Part shown: positions 17,315-24,965 of the stretch, one piece after another
How the letters are laid out: each line of letters starts with the position of its first letter
Numbering within the stretch: position 1 is the stretch's first letter
Source of the DNA: an uncultured Thiohalocapsa sp.
GTDB lineage: Bacteria > Pseudomonadota > Gammaproteobacteria > Chromatiales > Chromatiaceae
Reading direction: 5' to 3'
Assembly (NCBI RefSeq): GCF_913063425.1
Contig: NZ_CAJXYK010000052.1
Span: 1-40,011, forward strand
DNA: 40,011 bases
Notes under the pieces: generated by a model
The model's input: only the letters and a program-made list of their open reading frames with translations
Databases searched by the model: none
What the model was told of the DNA's origin: nothing
Position numbers and translations under genes: made by a program

Positions 17315-17794
17315 TCAGTCGTGGGGGGAGAAGTCCTGCGGATAGGGGTTGGTGTGGTTGCGGCGGATGTGGATGTAGCCGTGCTCGGAGGCGGCATGGC
17401 AGTTGTTGCAGCCGACGATCAGCTCGTTGTAGGCGGCGTGGATGGCGTCGCGCTCGCCGCCGTCGATGGCGGCCTCCAACTGCTCGAAGGCGGGCATCAG
17501 GGTCTTCTTCAGGTTCTCGGCGATGGGGATGCCCTCGTACTCGTCGATCTTGCTGACCGTTTCGATGACCTCCTCCACCTCGTGGATGTAGAAGCCCTCC
17601 AGTGTCGGGTTGTTGGCGTCGACGGCGAGGCCGAGCTTGTGGGTGTAGTACTGCATGTTGTGCATCAGCAGCAGGAGGTGCATGCCCGCGAAGGGGGACT
17701 CATGGTCTTCGCCATGCTCGCCCTCGCCGGCGCTCGCCGGCAGGCCAAGGGCGAGACTCGCGAGCAGGACGACGGTTGTGGCTTGTTTGCGCAT
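17315..17794 (-). CDS. Exported class II-like monoheme cytochrome c
   Basis: This 159-aa protein has a clear Sec signal peptide (MRKQATTVVLLASLALGLPA, cleavage near SAGEG) and a single heme motif, CNNCH (Cys129, Cys132, His133), near its C-terminus. Between them lies a helical region (MHLLLLMHNMQYYTHKLGLA, GFYIHEVEEVIETVSKIDEY, IAENLKKTLMPAFEQLEAAI, AIHAAYNELIVG). Four helices with heme attachment near the end is the cytochrome c-prime-type arrangement. The post-heme tail (HGYIHIRRNHTNPYPQDFSP) is longer than usual. It is probably a periplasmic electron carrier or gas/ligand-binding protein. The ATG at 17794 has AGGAG six bases upstream. A di-heme cytochrome gene lies 236 bases upstream on the same strand. 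Confidence 0.85.
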   Translation of the reverse strand: MRKQATTVVLLASLALGLPASAGEGEHGEDHESPFAGMHLLLLMHNMQYYTHKLGLAVDANNPTLEGFYIHEVEEVIETVSKIDEYEGIPIAENLKKTLMPAFEQLEAAIDGGERDAIHAAYNELIVGCNNCHAASEHGYIHIRRNHTNPYPQDFSPHD

Positions 17795-17820
17795 TTGCGG
17801 CTCCTGTGACGGTTGCCTGG

Positions 17821-17848
17821 GATGAGTGATGGGTGATGGGTGATGGGT
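17821..17848. repeat. 7-bp tandem repeat upstream of the cytochrome gene
   Basis: GATGAGT is followed by three tandem GATGGGT units (consensus GATGGGT, 17821-17848). It lies 27-54 bases upstream of the cytochrome start on its coding side. The array could vary in length by slippage and would alter the leader rather than the coding frame. Confidence 0.7.
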
Positions 17849-18030
17849 GCATGTTCGGTCGCGCGGCGGCTGCAGGGAAGCCATGGCGTACCCGCAAAAC
17901 GCTCGCAGGGTCCTCTCTTGTGCGCATCGCGCGTGCTTGGCCGTTCCAACCGGCTCCGCGCCGGCTGTGATCCTTGCTCGGCTGTCGCCGGCCGACCCGC
18001 CCGGGCGTCGCTCGGCCGAAGCATCGGGGC

Positions 18031-19473
18031 TCAGAGCGTCTTCAGGTATTCAAGCACCGCCGTGCGCTCGGGCCCGGTCAGCTCGTCGCCGAAGTCGTGC
18101 CCCTGGTTGCCATAGCCCGGTCGGGTGGTGTCGTAGACCCATTTCTGCTCTTCCAGGCTCGCGAGCTGCTCGCGGCCTTGCTCCAGCGCTTGGTAGTGCC
18201 AGCCGAGGGCCGCCTGGTCGTAGTCCGGCTCGGCGCCGTCGTGGCGCCAGTAGGTGGGCCTTTCGCCCGTGTTCAGCAGGGCGGCGATGGTGGGCACGCT
18301 GCCGTTGTGCAGGTAGGGCGCGGTGGCCCAGACGCCGTCCAGCGGCGGGGCGACATAGCCGCGGCCGGGCACGGCGTCCGAGTGACGGCCGTAGAAGGAG
18401 CGCTCGAACCAGCGGATGTAGTCTTCGGCACCATCCACGGCAAGCTCCGCCATGAGCGGGTCGGTGCCGACCTCATCCAGGGCGACCAGCTTGTTGGGAT
18501 AGTGCTCGCCGCGGCCGTAACGGCCGTGACACTCCTTGCACTCGCGGTTGAACACGCGCTCGCCGTCGTCGGCCAGGGCCTGGTCGATGGGCCAGGGGTA
18601 GGCGGGCGGCTCCAGGGTGGCGAGGTAGGCGGCGACATCGGTGAACCAGCGGTCGATCTTGCGGGCTTCCTCGACGCTGTCGGTGCAGGTGGTGGAGGCC
18701 AGGATCATGGTGCCCACATGGTCCCCGCGCCCCTGGCCGTTGTAGAACATGGCGTGCTTCTTGTTCACGTTCCACCAGGGTGGGACGCTGACGGGCAGGA
18801 CGTCGCTGTCCGGCAGGTCCATCAGGGGCGCGTCGGACCAGGCGAGGGTCTCAGGGTCGCGGTGGGCCATCAGCGCCAGGGTGATGGCCTGGGCCGGATT
18901 GGCGCCGACGGTGTCGGTCATGGACCAGGGGGCGATGGCGGCGAGCCGGTCCGCCCAGGTCTGCCACTCGGCGGCCTCGGCCTCGCCTTCAACATAGGCG
19001 CCGGCGGCCTCCACGGCCATCACCGGGTCGCCGGTGAAGTCCAGAAACTCGTTGCCGAGGCCGATCACCAGCTCGCCGTTCAGCGGCGCCGCATGGCAGC
19101 CGAGGCAGTTGCTGGTGACCAGCTCCACGCCGCTGTCGGCGGTGTGGGCGGTGAGCTGATAGGGCAGCTCGGCATTGCGGCCCTCCCGGCCGGGCAGATC
19201 GTACGCCGGTGCCGGCACGCCGGTGCTGGCGGCATAGGCGCTGTAGGGCAGCCCGCAGGTGACCACGGCGCGGTTCAGCAGGGCGTGACGGCCGGCCTCG
19301 GGGTCGCCCGGGCGCTGCTTTGCGGGCGGGATCTCGCCGGGCTCGGCGATGATGACCTCCGGGGGTTGCTCGCCGCAGCCGCCGAGCAGCAGCGCGAGCA
19401 TTCCGGCGGCGAGCCACGGCGCAGACGCGGCGGTGCGGCGCAAGGGGCGGCGTTCGGGGGTCGTTGTCGGCAT
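18031..19473 (-). CDS. Di-heme c-type cytochrome lipoprotein (CCP/RoxA-like superfamily)
   Basis: This 480-aa protein has a lipoprotein signal ending LALLLGGC (Cys33). Two c-type heme sites are present, CLGCH (Cys123, Cys126, His127) and CKECH (Cys312, Cys315, His316), in two homologous halves. Segments such as WWNVNKKHAMFYNGQGRGDH and PPLDGVWATAPYLHNGSVPT resemble di-heme cytochromes of the peroxidase/RoxA type; the second is the typical PPL-G-W-x-x-PYLHNGS motif. It probably acts in the periplasm, tethered to a membrane, oxidising an unknown substrate or passing electrons to the smaller cytochrome downstream. The ATG at 19473 was chosen because the lipobox then falls at residue 33; upstream codons are unrelated. 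A peroxidase role is possible but unproven. Confidence 0.82.
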   Translation of the reverse strand: MPTTTPERRPLRRTAASAPWLAAGMLALLLGGCGEQPPEVIIAEPGEIPPAKQRPGDPEAGRHALLNRAVVTCGLPYSAYAASTGVPAPAYDLPGREGRNAELPYQLTAHTADSGVELVTSNCLGCHAAPLNGELVIGLGNEFLDFTGDPVMAVEAAGAYVEGEAEAAEWQTWADRLAAIAPWSMTDTVGANPAQAITLALMAHRDPETLAWSDAPLMDLPDSDVLPVSVPPWWNVNKKHAMFYNGQGRGDHVGTMILASTTCTDSVEEARKIDRWFTDVAAYLATLEPPAYPWPIDQALADDGERVFNRECKECHGRYGRGEHYPNKLVALDEVGTDPLMAELAVDGAEDYIRWFERSFYGRHSDAVPGRGYVAPPLDGVWATAPYLHNGSVPTIAALLNTGERPTYWRHDGAEPDYDQAALGWHYQALEQGREQLASLEEQKWVYDTTRPGYGNQGHDFGDELTGPERTAVLEYLKTL

Positions 19474-19838
19474 GGGCTGTGAGCTCGGGTCATGCGTTGG
19501 GGTGCCGGGGCGCCCGAGTGGCGCTTCGGGCTGTTCGGGACGGCGTCGCCGCCGGTCGTCATCCGGTGCAGACAGGTGCCGTGCCAGACAGGTTCCAATC
19601 CGGGGTCCGCTGCGCCGGCTGTCGGTGCTGCACCTGTGCTCAGCGGTTGTGAAAAAATCCGCCGGCCGTCGCGAGGGCGTGTCCGGGCGTGCCAGGCAAG
19701 GCGCAGGGCGCATGCGCCGCGTCGGGGTGCCTACGATAGCGAAGGCGCATGAACAATGGGCGACGACTCGACCTGCGGGCCGGACGGAGTCAGCGCTTCG
19801 GCCGCCGGCAGGCAGCGGTGCCGAGAGCGCGCCTGGAG
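19474..19838. other. Intergenic region upstream of the di-heme cytochrome gene
   Basis: About 365 bases show no supported gene. Frames on both strands are Arg/Pro/Ala-rich and lack ribosome binding sites or family motifs. A short A-run (GTGAAAAAATCC near 19647-19658) is the only AT-rich patch. The region should include the promoter of the minus-strand cytochrome gene; I cannot place it with confidence. Confidence 0.4.
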
Positions 19839-20206
19839 GCACGCCTGGGGCCGCCGAGTTTCACTCGGCAGCAAGCCCGGGCAGTGCGACGCAGGCGGGT
19901 GCCGGCGAGCGCTGCGCGTTGCCGCCAGCCGGCGCGCAGTACCCTACCGCGGCGTGGGCCGACTGGAAGTCCGCGGCCCCGGGCGAGCCGACTGGAAGTC
20001 GGCGGCCCCAGGGGCACGCCTGGGGGCGCCGAGTTTCACTCGGCAGCAAGCCCGGGCAGCGCGACGCAGGCGGGTGCCGGCGAGCGCTGCCCGTTGCCGC
20101 CAGCCGGCGCACAGTACCCTACCGCAGCGTGGGCCGACTGGAAGTCGGCGACCCCAGGCGAGCCGACTGGAAGTCGGCGGCCCCGGGTAGGCCGACTGAA
20201 GTCGGC
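19839..20206 (+). repeat. Two tandem copies of a ~175-bp hairpin-bearing composite element
   Basis: GGCACGCCTGGGG begins at 19839 and again at 20014 (offset 175), with near-identical sequence in between. Each copy holds GCCGAGT-TTC-ACTCGGC (19853-19869; 20028-20044), then a GCAGGCGGGTGCCGGCGAGC block, GCCGCCAGCCGGCGC, AGTACCCTACCGC, and two GCCGACT-GGA-AGTCGGC hairpins (19958-19974 imperfect and 19987-20003; 20133-20149 and 20162-20178). An extra GCCGACT-GA-AGTCGGC at 20191-20206 closes the block 5 bases before the stop codon of the next minus-strand gene. No protein-coding signal is present. A third copy is at 39705-39905. Confidence 0.85.
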
Positions 20207-20211
20207 GTGCC

Positions 20212-21465
20212 TCAGCCGTCGGTGGCGGCATATCCGCTCAGGTCCATGCGGCCGCCACCGGCGATGGGCCGGCCGCGCTGCTCGCCGTCGATGGCGACGG
20301 CACCGCTCCAGAGCCGCTCGCCGAGCACCAGCTCCTGGTCCGGGTGCAGGGCGCGGATATCAAGCCGCAGGTCCAGGTCCGGCGCGGTGAGCTGCCAGTG
20401 AATGGGATAGCTTGCGTGGCCCTCCGCGCTGCGCCAGCTGGCCTCGCCGGCGGCGAGGGTCAGGGCGCGGCGGCGCAACACTTGCGTGTCCCCGTCCGGC
20501 GCAATCACCAGACAGGTGGGCACCGGCGTGCCGCCGCCGGCGCGGCGGCGCAGATGGATGCAGAGCAGCTCGCTGCCGTCGTCGAGCTGCAGCAGGAAGC
20601 GATTCACGGCCAGCTGCCCACGGGTGCCGGCGAGCCCGGACGCATTGGCCGCGGCGTCGCCCCAGAGGTGGTCCAGCCAGGCGCTGCCGGTGACCCGGGT
20701 CTCGGCGCCTTCGACGACGAGCAGCCCCGACACATCGAGTCTGGGCGCGGCGAGCCAGCGTAGGGCTGGCGCATCATCGCCGGCTGCGCCACGCCCCGCG
20801 CCGCCGTCCAGCAGCGCCGTTGCCGGCGTCACCGGGGCCTTCTGCGCCCCCAGGCGGAGGTCCAGGCGGATGTCGTCCAGTGTGACAGTGAGCCGCCCGT
20901 CCTCTGCCCCCGCATCGCCCAGCGCGAGCCGCCAGTCCTGAAGCCACACCGTCGACGGCTCCGCGGTGGCGCCCGCGAGCCCGGCGGCCGTGCGGCTCGC
21001 GCGCTCGGCACGGATCGGCTCCCTGCCCTCCGGCACCAGGCTCAGACGGCCGAGCAGCAGGGCCTTGGCGGCCAGCCCCGAGCGCCGCGCATCCACCGCC
21101 GCCGGCCCGCGCAGCCCCAGCCGCACCAGCGTGAGGCGCAGGCCGTGGCGGCGACCGGTGCTGTCGCGCAGCTGGCCGGTGAGGTCCCAGAGCTCGGTGC
21201 GGGAGGCGGGGTGCGGCCCCAGATCCCGCGGCAAGTCAGGCGTCCACTCGGCGGCGGTGTCCAGGCTGGCGAAGCCGGCATCGGCCGCCGCCGGCAGCGC
21301 GGCGGCGAGCGCGGCCGGGTCCAGCAGGCCGGGTGCGGTGGTCTCACCCCCCGGCCACAGGCGCCAGGCGCCGAGGGCGATGAGCGCCACCACAAGCCAG
21401 GGCAGCGCCCGTGCGAGCAGCCGACGCATCAGCCGCGCGGCCCAGGCCGGCACCGCGGCGCGCAC
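20212..21465 (-). CDS. Lipocalin-like CrtC/AttH-family exported protein
   Basis: This 417-aa protein from a GTG at 21465 has an N-terminal membrane or signal segment (LARALPWLVVALIALGAWRL). The body fits the two-domain lipocalin-like family of carotenoid 1,2-hydratase CrtC and AttH: RTELWDLTGQLRDSTGRRHG near residue 90, LQDWRLALGD, GSAWLDHLWG and DGSELLCIHLRRRAGG, and late DLRLDIRALHPDQELVLG plus LWSGAVAIDGEQRGRPIAGG. The residue pattern 'D-H-x-W/L-G' with a Gly-Arg ending is typical. Function in non-carotenoid members is unknown; no carotenoid genes are seen nearby. A start at 21429 (MRRLLARALP) would also give a signal peptide. The M48 protease gene upstream stops one base before this GTG, so the two form one operon. 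Confidence 0.75.
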   Translation of the reverse strand: MRAAVPAWAARLMRRLLARALPWLVVALIALGAWRLWPGGETTAPGLLDPAALAAALPAAADAGFASLDTAAEWTPDLPRDLGPHPASRTELWDLTGQLRDSTGRRHGLRLTLVRLGLRGPAAVDARRSGLAAKALLLGRLSLVPEGREPIRAERASRTAAGLAGATAEPSTVWLQDWRLALGDAGAEDGRLTVTLDDIRLDLRLGAQKAPVTPATALLDGGAGRGAAGDDAPALRWLAAPRLDVSGLLVVEGAETRVTGSAWLDHLWGDAAANASGLAGTRGQLAVNRFLLQLDDGSELLCIHLRRRAGGGTPVPTCLVIAPDGDTQVLRRRALTLAAGEASWRSAEGHASYPIHWQLTAPDLDLRLDIRALHPDQELVLGERLWSGAVAIDGEQRGRPIAGGGRMDLSGYAATDG

Positions 21466-21466
21466 C

Positions 21467-22333
21467 TCAGCCCCGCGCCGCCCGGGCGTACTCGGCCGCC
21501 GCCCGCGGCAGCAATGCGCGCAGCTGGGCGATGCGCCGGTCGTCCAGCGGGTGGGTGCTCAGGAACTCGGGCGGCTTGCCCCCGCCCTGCTTGCGGTTGT
21601 AGGCCTGAAAGCGCTGCCAGAAGGCGATGGCGGCTTTCGGGTCATAGCCGGCGCGGGCCATGTAGAGCATGCCGAGCTCGTCCGCCTCCAGCTCGTGCAC
21701 CCGCGAGTAGGGCAGCAGCACGCCCACCTGGGCGCCGAGTCCGTAGGCCTGCATCACGCCCTGACGGGCGCCCGGGGCGTTTTGCGCCAGTGCCACGTCA
21801 GCGAGGGCGCCCAGGATCTGCAGGCCCATGGTCTGGGAGGCGCGCTCGGCGCCGTGGCGGGCCACCACATGGGCCACCTCGTGACCGATCACCGTCGCGA
21901 GCCCCGCCTCGTCCTGCGTGATCTCCAGGATGCCGGTGTTGACGCCGACCTTGCCCCCCGGCAGCGCGAAGGCGTTGGGGCTGTCGTCCTTGAACAGCAC
22001 GAACTCCCACTTGGCGTGCTCCACCGGCGCCACGCGGGCGATGCGCCGGCCGACCCGGCGCACCAGCTCCGCGTCCTTGCCGCTGGTGACATAGGGCTTG
22101 TTCTGCTTCAGCTGATCGAAGGCCTGAAGGCCCATCCGCGCCTCCTGCGCCGGGTCGATCATCATGAACTGCTGGCGGCCGGTCTCGGGCGCCGTGGCGC
22201 AGGCGAGCACCGCCATGGCGAGCAGTGCGGCGCTGAGCAGCCGCAGGGCGGCTTGGGGGGTGACTTGCAACAGCAGGGCTCGAAACATCTGGGCTCGAAA
22301 CATCTGGGCTCGCAACATCTGGGCTCGCAACAT
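21467..22333 (-). CDS. M48-family metalloprotease lipoprotein (BepA/LoiP-like)
   Basis: This 288-aa protein from the ATG at 22333 contains HEVAH (residues 151-155) with the third zinc ligand in HELEADELGMLYMARAGYDP (Glu216). It ends STHPLDDRRIAQLRALLPRA, the usual M48 tail. The lipobox MAVLAC gives a predicted lipidated Cys45. Such periplasmic M48 proteases (BepA, LoiP/YggG) degrade misfolded outer-membrane proteins. The start is unusual: a 15-bp tandem repeat supplies four in-frame ATGs (22333, 22318, 22303, 22288). I chose the first because GGAGG lies six bases upstream. Starting at 22288 would give a more typical signal-peptide length. An ATG at 22387 is also in frame. Confidence 0.85.
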   Translation of the reverse strand: MLRAQMLRAQMFRAQMFRALLLQVTPQAALRLLSAALLAMAVLACATAPETGRQQFMMIDPAQEARMGLQAFDQLKQNKPYVTSGKDAELVRRVGRRIARVAPVEHAKWEFVLFKDDSPNAFALPGGKVGVNTGILEITQDEAGLATVIGHEVAHVVARHGAERASQTMGLQILGALADVALAQNAPGARQGVMQAYGLGAQVGVLLPYSRVHELEADELGMLYMARAGYDPKAAIAFWQRFQAYNRKQGGGKPPEFLSTHPLDDRRIAQLRALLPRAAAEYARAARG

Positions 22334-22335
22334 CT
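22276..22335 (-). repeat. Four tandem copies of a 15-bp unit carrying a start codon
   Basis: GGGCTCGAAACATCT (plus strand) occurs at 22276-22290 and 22291-22305, and with one base changed (GGGCTCGCAACATCT) at 22306-22320 and 22321-22335. On the coding strand each unit encodes Gln-Met-(Phe or Leu)-Arg-Ala, so the start codon of the M48 protease is reiterated in frame. A related sequence, CGAAACATTGGGCTCGAAA, occurs at 30036-30054. Confidence 0.9.
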
Positions 22336-22485
22336 GGGGCCTCCATGACGGGAGTGCGTCCGGCCGGGCGGCTCCTCGGGCCAGCACGGTGGGTTGGCGG
22401 CGCCGACACCGGGAATCAAGCGCCCGCTGCGGCGCCAGGGTCGCCGCCGGGGTGACGCGCCCAAGGCTCGATCAGGACAAAGCGC

Positions 22486-23892
22486 TCATGACACCGCGGC
22501 GCGCATCTCGGCGAGCACGCCCGGCGGCACCGGCGCGAGGCGGCCGTCCGCGTCCAGGGTCAACCGGCCCGTGGGCACCTGCCCCAGCACCCACGGACCA
22601 TCGGCGCCGAGCCGGCACAGGTCGCCGTTGCCGATGACGGCCACCCGCGGCACATGACATGCTCGGGCGATGTCTGCGTTGGCGCGCAGATGGCGCGGGG
22701 TGCCGTGGGTGGGTACCACCGCCGGCGGCTGCACCCAATCATACAGCCGGCGCAGGTCGTCCGCCGCCGGGTGGCCGGAGACATGGACATGGGCATCGGC
22801 ATCCGTCACCAGCTCCACCCCCAAGGCGCGCAGGCGCTGCTGCACCGCCGCCACCGGCCGCTCGTTGCCCGGGATGAGCTTGGAGGAGAAGACCACGGTG
22901 TCGCCCGGGTCCAGCAGGATGTCGCGGTGGCTGTCCGCGGCCATGCGCGCGAGCGCCGAGCGCGGCTCGCCCTGGCTGCCGGTGCAGGCGGCGAGGACCT
23001 CTTCCCGCGGCAGATAGCCGAGGTGGCGGGCATCCACCAGCGCCGGCAGGTCCGCTGGCCAATGGCGGGTTGCGCGGGCCACGGCCACCATGCGCTCCAT
23101 GGCCTGGCCGATGACGCCGAAGCGCCGGCCCGTGGCCTCGGCCACCCGCGCGAGCGTCACCAGCCGCGCAACATTGCTCGCAAAGGAGGTCACCACCACG
23201 CGCCCGGCGGCAGCGGCGACGATGTCCTGAAGCGGCGCGAAGAGCCCGCTCTCCGACCCCGTGCTGCCCGCCACCACGGCGTTGGTGGAGTCGCAGACCA
23301 TGGCGAGCACCGGCTCCCGGCGCAGCCCCCGCAAGCGCATGGCATCGTAGCGCTCGCCGATCACCGGCCCGTCGTCCAGCTTCCAGTCGCCGGTGTGGAA
23401 GACCGCCCCGGCGGGCGTGCTGATGAGCACGGCGTTGGGCTCGGGGATGCTGTGGGTCATGCCGATGTACTCGACGCCGAAGGGACCCACCTCGAAGCGG
23501 GCGCCGAGCGGCAGCTCGTGCACAGGCACAGCGTCGAGGCCGGCGCGGGCGAGCTTGAAGCGGGCGATGGCGGCGGTGAAGGGCGTTGCATAGACCGGAC
23601 ACTTGAGCCGCTTCCAGAGGTAGGCGACGGCGCCCACGTGGTCCTCGTGGGCGTGGGTGAGCACGATGCCGGCGAGGCGCTGGCGGCGGCTCGCGATGAA
23701 GGCCGGGTCCGCCATCAGGACATCGTAGTCCGGGAAGGCATCGCCGCCGAAGGTGATGCCGATGTCCACAATGAGCCAATGCCCGTCGTGCCCGTAGAGG
23801 TTCAGATTCATGCCGATCTCGCCGGTGCCGCCGAGGGGAAGGAAGAGCACTTCGTCGGCGTGCGGGCTGGTGTCGGCGACTGAGCGGGTCAT
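22486..23892 (-). CDS. rnj: Ribonuclease J
   Basis: This 468-aa metallo-beta-lactamase/beta-CASP ribonuclease opens with LFLPLGGTGEIGMNLNLYGH, the near-invariant RNase J start. The zinc motif LTHAHEDHVGA follows (His80, His82, Asp84, His85), with MTHSIPEPNAV (His147) and FHTGDWKLDD (Asp169). The beta-CASP part includes VTSFASNVARL, the DSTNA motif and the late THGTPRHLRANADIA. RNase J enzymes are 5'-3' exo- and endoribonucleases. The ATG at 23892 gives a short lead before the conserved start; the frame continues upstream but without family sequence. The length is at the short end, lacking the C-terminal domain of Firmicute forms. RNase G is also encoded in this window. Confidence 0.9.
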   Translation of the reverse strand: MTRSVADTSPHADEVLFLPLGGTGEIGMNLNLYGHDGHWLIVDIGITFGGDAFPDYDVLMADPAFIASRRQRLAGIVLTHAHEDHVGAVAYLWKRLKCPVYATPFTAAIARFKLARAGLDAVPVHELPLGARFEVGPFGVEYIGMTHSIPEPNAVLISTPAGAVFHTGDWKLDDGPVIGERYDAMRLRGLRREPVLAMVCDSTNAVVAGSTGSESGLFAPLQDIVAAAAGRVVVTSFASNVARLVTLARVAEATGRRFGVIGQAMERMVAVARATRHWPADLPALVDARHLGYLPREEVLAACTGSQGEPRSALARMAADSHRDILLDPGDTVVFSSKLIPGNERPVAAVQQRLRALGVELVTDADAHVHVSGHPAADDLRRLYDWVQPPAVVPTHGTPRHLRANADIARACHVPRVAVIGNGDLCRLGADGPWVLGQVPTGRLTLDADGRLAPVPPGVLAEMRAAVS

Positions 23893-24469
23893 GTGGTGAG
23901 GCGGGCGGCTGGACAGGTGATGGAAACGCAGCAGGGATTGGGCGTGAGACAACCGCAGGCGGCGAGCATTCCGGGGCCGGCGGCGACGCACCGGCCAGGC
24001 GACTAGTGCAGCGCTGCGAAAACCTGGGACCGGGCGATCATTTGACAATGGCGGACTGAAGACCGCCGGCCCATCGTCGTCGGCACTTCCCTTGTTCTCC
24101 GTCAGCCGCCCGCGCCCCGACACCGTAGTAGACTCCGGCGCTGAGGGGTGACATCGCCGGTGCCCCGAAGGGATGCCGCCACCCGGCCGGGCCTGACCCA
24201 AGGTGGACCCAAGGTGGGACGAAGACGGGCCGAAGACGGTTGGGGAAGTGCACGCGACCGGGCCACCCGGTCACCAGGCTGCTGGAGCACAGGGCCTGCG
24301 TCGCTTCCCCGGGGGCTCCGATCGGCCCCCGTCGCCGGACGCTGCGGGCCATGCCGCCCGCACGGTGAGGGCCGCTGGGTCTCGGCGCTTCTCCGCAGAG
24401 ACCACCGGCACGCCGGCGCAGGTACGGGTTACCGCGTCGCGGACCATAACAGCTCCTGAGGAGGCAACC
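23893..24469. other. Intergenic region between rnj and the DUF3775 gene
   Basis: About 575 bases lie between two divergent genes. A 150-codon minus-strand frame (24038-24490) has no family motif and poor codon character, so I do not call it. A tandem duplication GACCCAAGGTG lies at 24195-24216. TTGACA occurs at 24042-24047 without a matching -10. The last stretch supplies AGGAGG (24459-24464) for the downstream gene. Confidence 0.4.
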
Positions 24470-24856
24470 GTGCGCATGCACATCCGGCACGAAACAATCT
24501 GCAGTCTCATCGCTCTGGCCCGGGAGTTCCAGGCCAAGGAAGAAGTCTGCATCCCGCAGGAAGGCAACAGCTCATCCGAGGACTGGGCCCTCCAGATGCT
24601 CGCCGACCACGGTGACGATTACAACGTCGGCGAGTTCCGCAGCATCGTCCACGACTTCTCGGAGCGCCAGCGCGCCGAGCTGGTGGCGCTGATGTGGCTG
24701 GGCCGCGGCGATTACACCGCCGAGGAATGGGAGGAGGCCGTGGACGAGGCCCTGGGGGACTACAGCATCCGGGCCGCCGAGTACGTCCTCGCCCACCCCA
24801 TGGTGTCCGATCATCTGGAAGAAGGCCTGATCGCCCTCGACCTGCCCTGCGAGTGA
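24470..24856 (+). CDS. DUF3775 domain protein
   Basis: This is a 128-aa cytoplasmic protein from a GTG at 24470. AGGAGG lies five bases upstream of that GTG, which decides the start over an ATG six bases later. The sequence MRMHIRHETICSLIALAREF, DWALQMLADHGDDYNVGEFR, RAELVALMWLGRGDYTAEEW and AAEYVLAHPMVSDHLEEGL matches the DUF3775 family along its full length. These are small acidic proteins of unknown function, widespread in Proteobacteria. It is a single gene between the divergent rnj and the convergent aceK. Confidence 0.88.
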   Translation: MRMHIRHETICSLIALAREFQAKEEVCIPQEGNSSSEDWALQMLADHGDDYNVGEFRSIVHDFSERQRAELVALMWLGRGDYTAEEWEEAVDEALGDYSIRAAEYVLAHPMVSDHLEEGLIALDLPCE

Positions 24857-24965
24857 GCGCGAGCGCCAACGCGGCACGGACGCGGGCAGGTCTTTGCCCG
24901 ACAACGGCACCGCTCCCGCATCGCTTCCAACGCCCCGGAAGGCCCAGGCAGGCGCGCCCGGAGCA

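Noticed and set aside
19839-20206. CRISPR-like array
   Set aside because: The repeats are self-complementary and short, spacers are not unique, the period is 175 bp with internal hairpins, and no cas genes are present.
24038-24490. 150-codon minus-strand frame between rnj and the DUF3775 gene
   Set aside because: No ribosome binding site, signal or family motif; it overlaps the DUF3775 start and its ribosome binding site.
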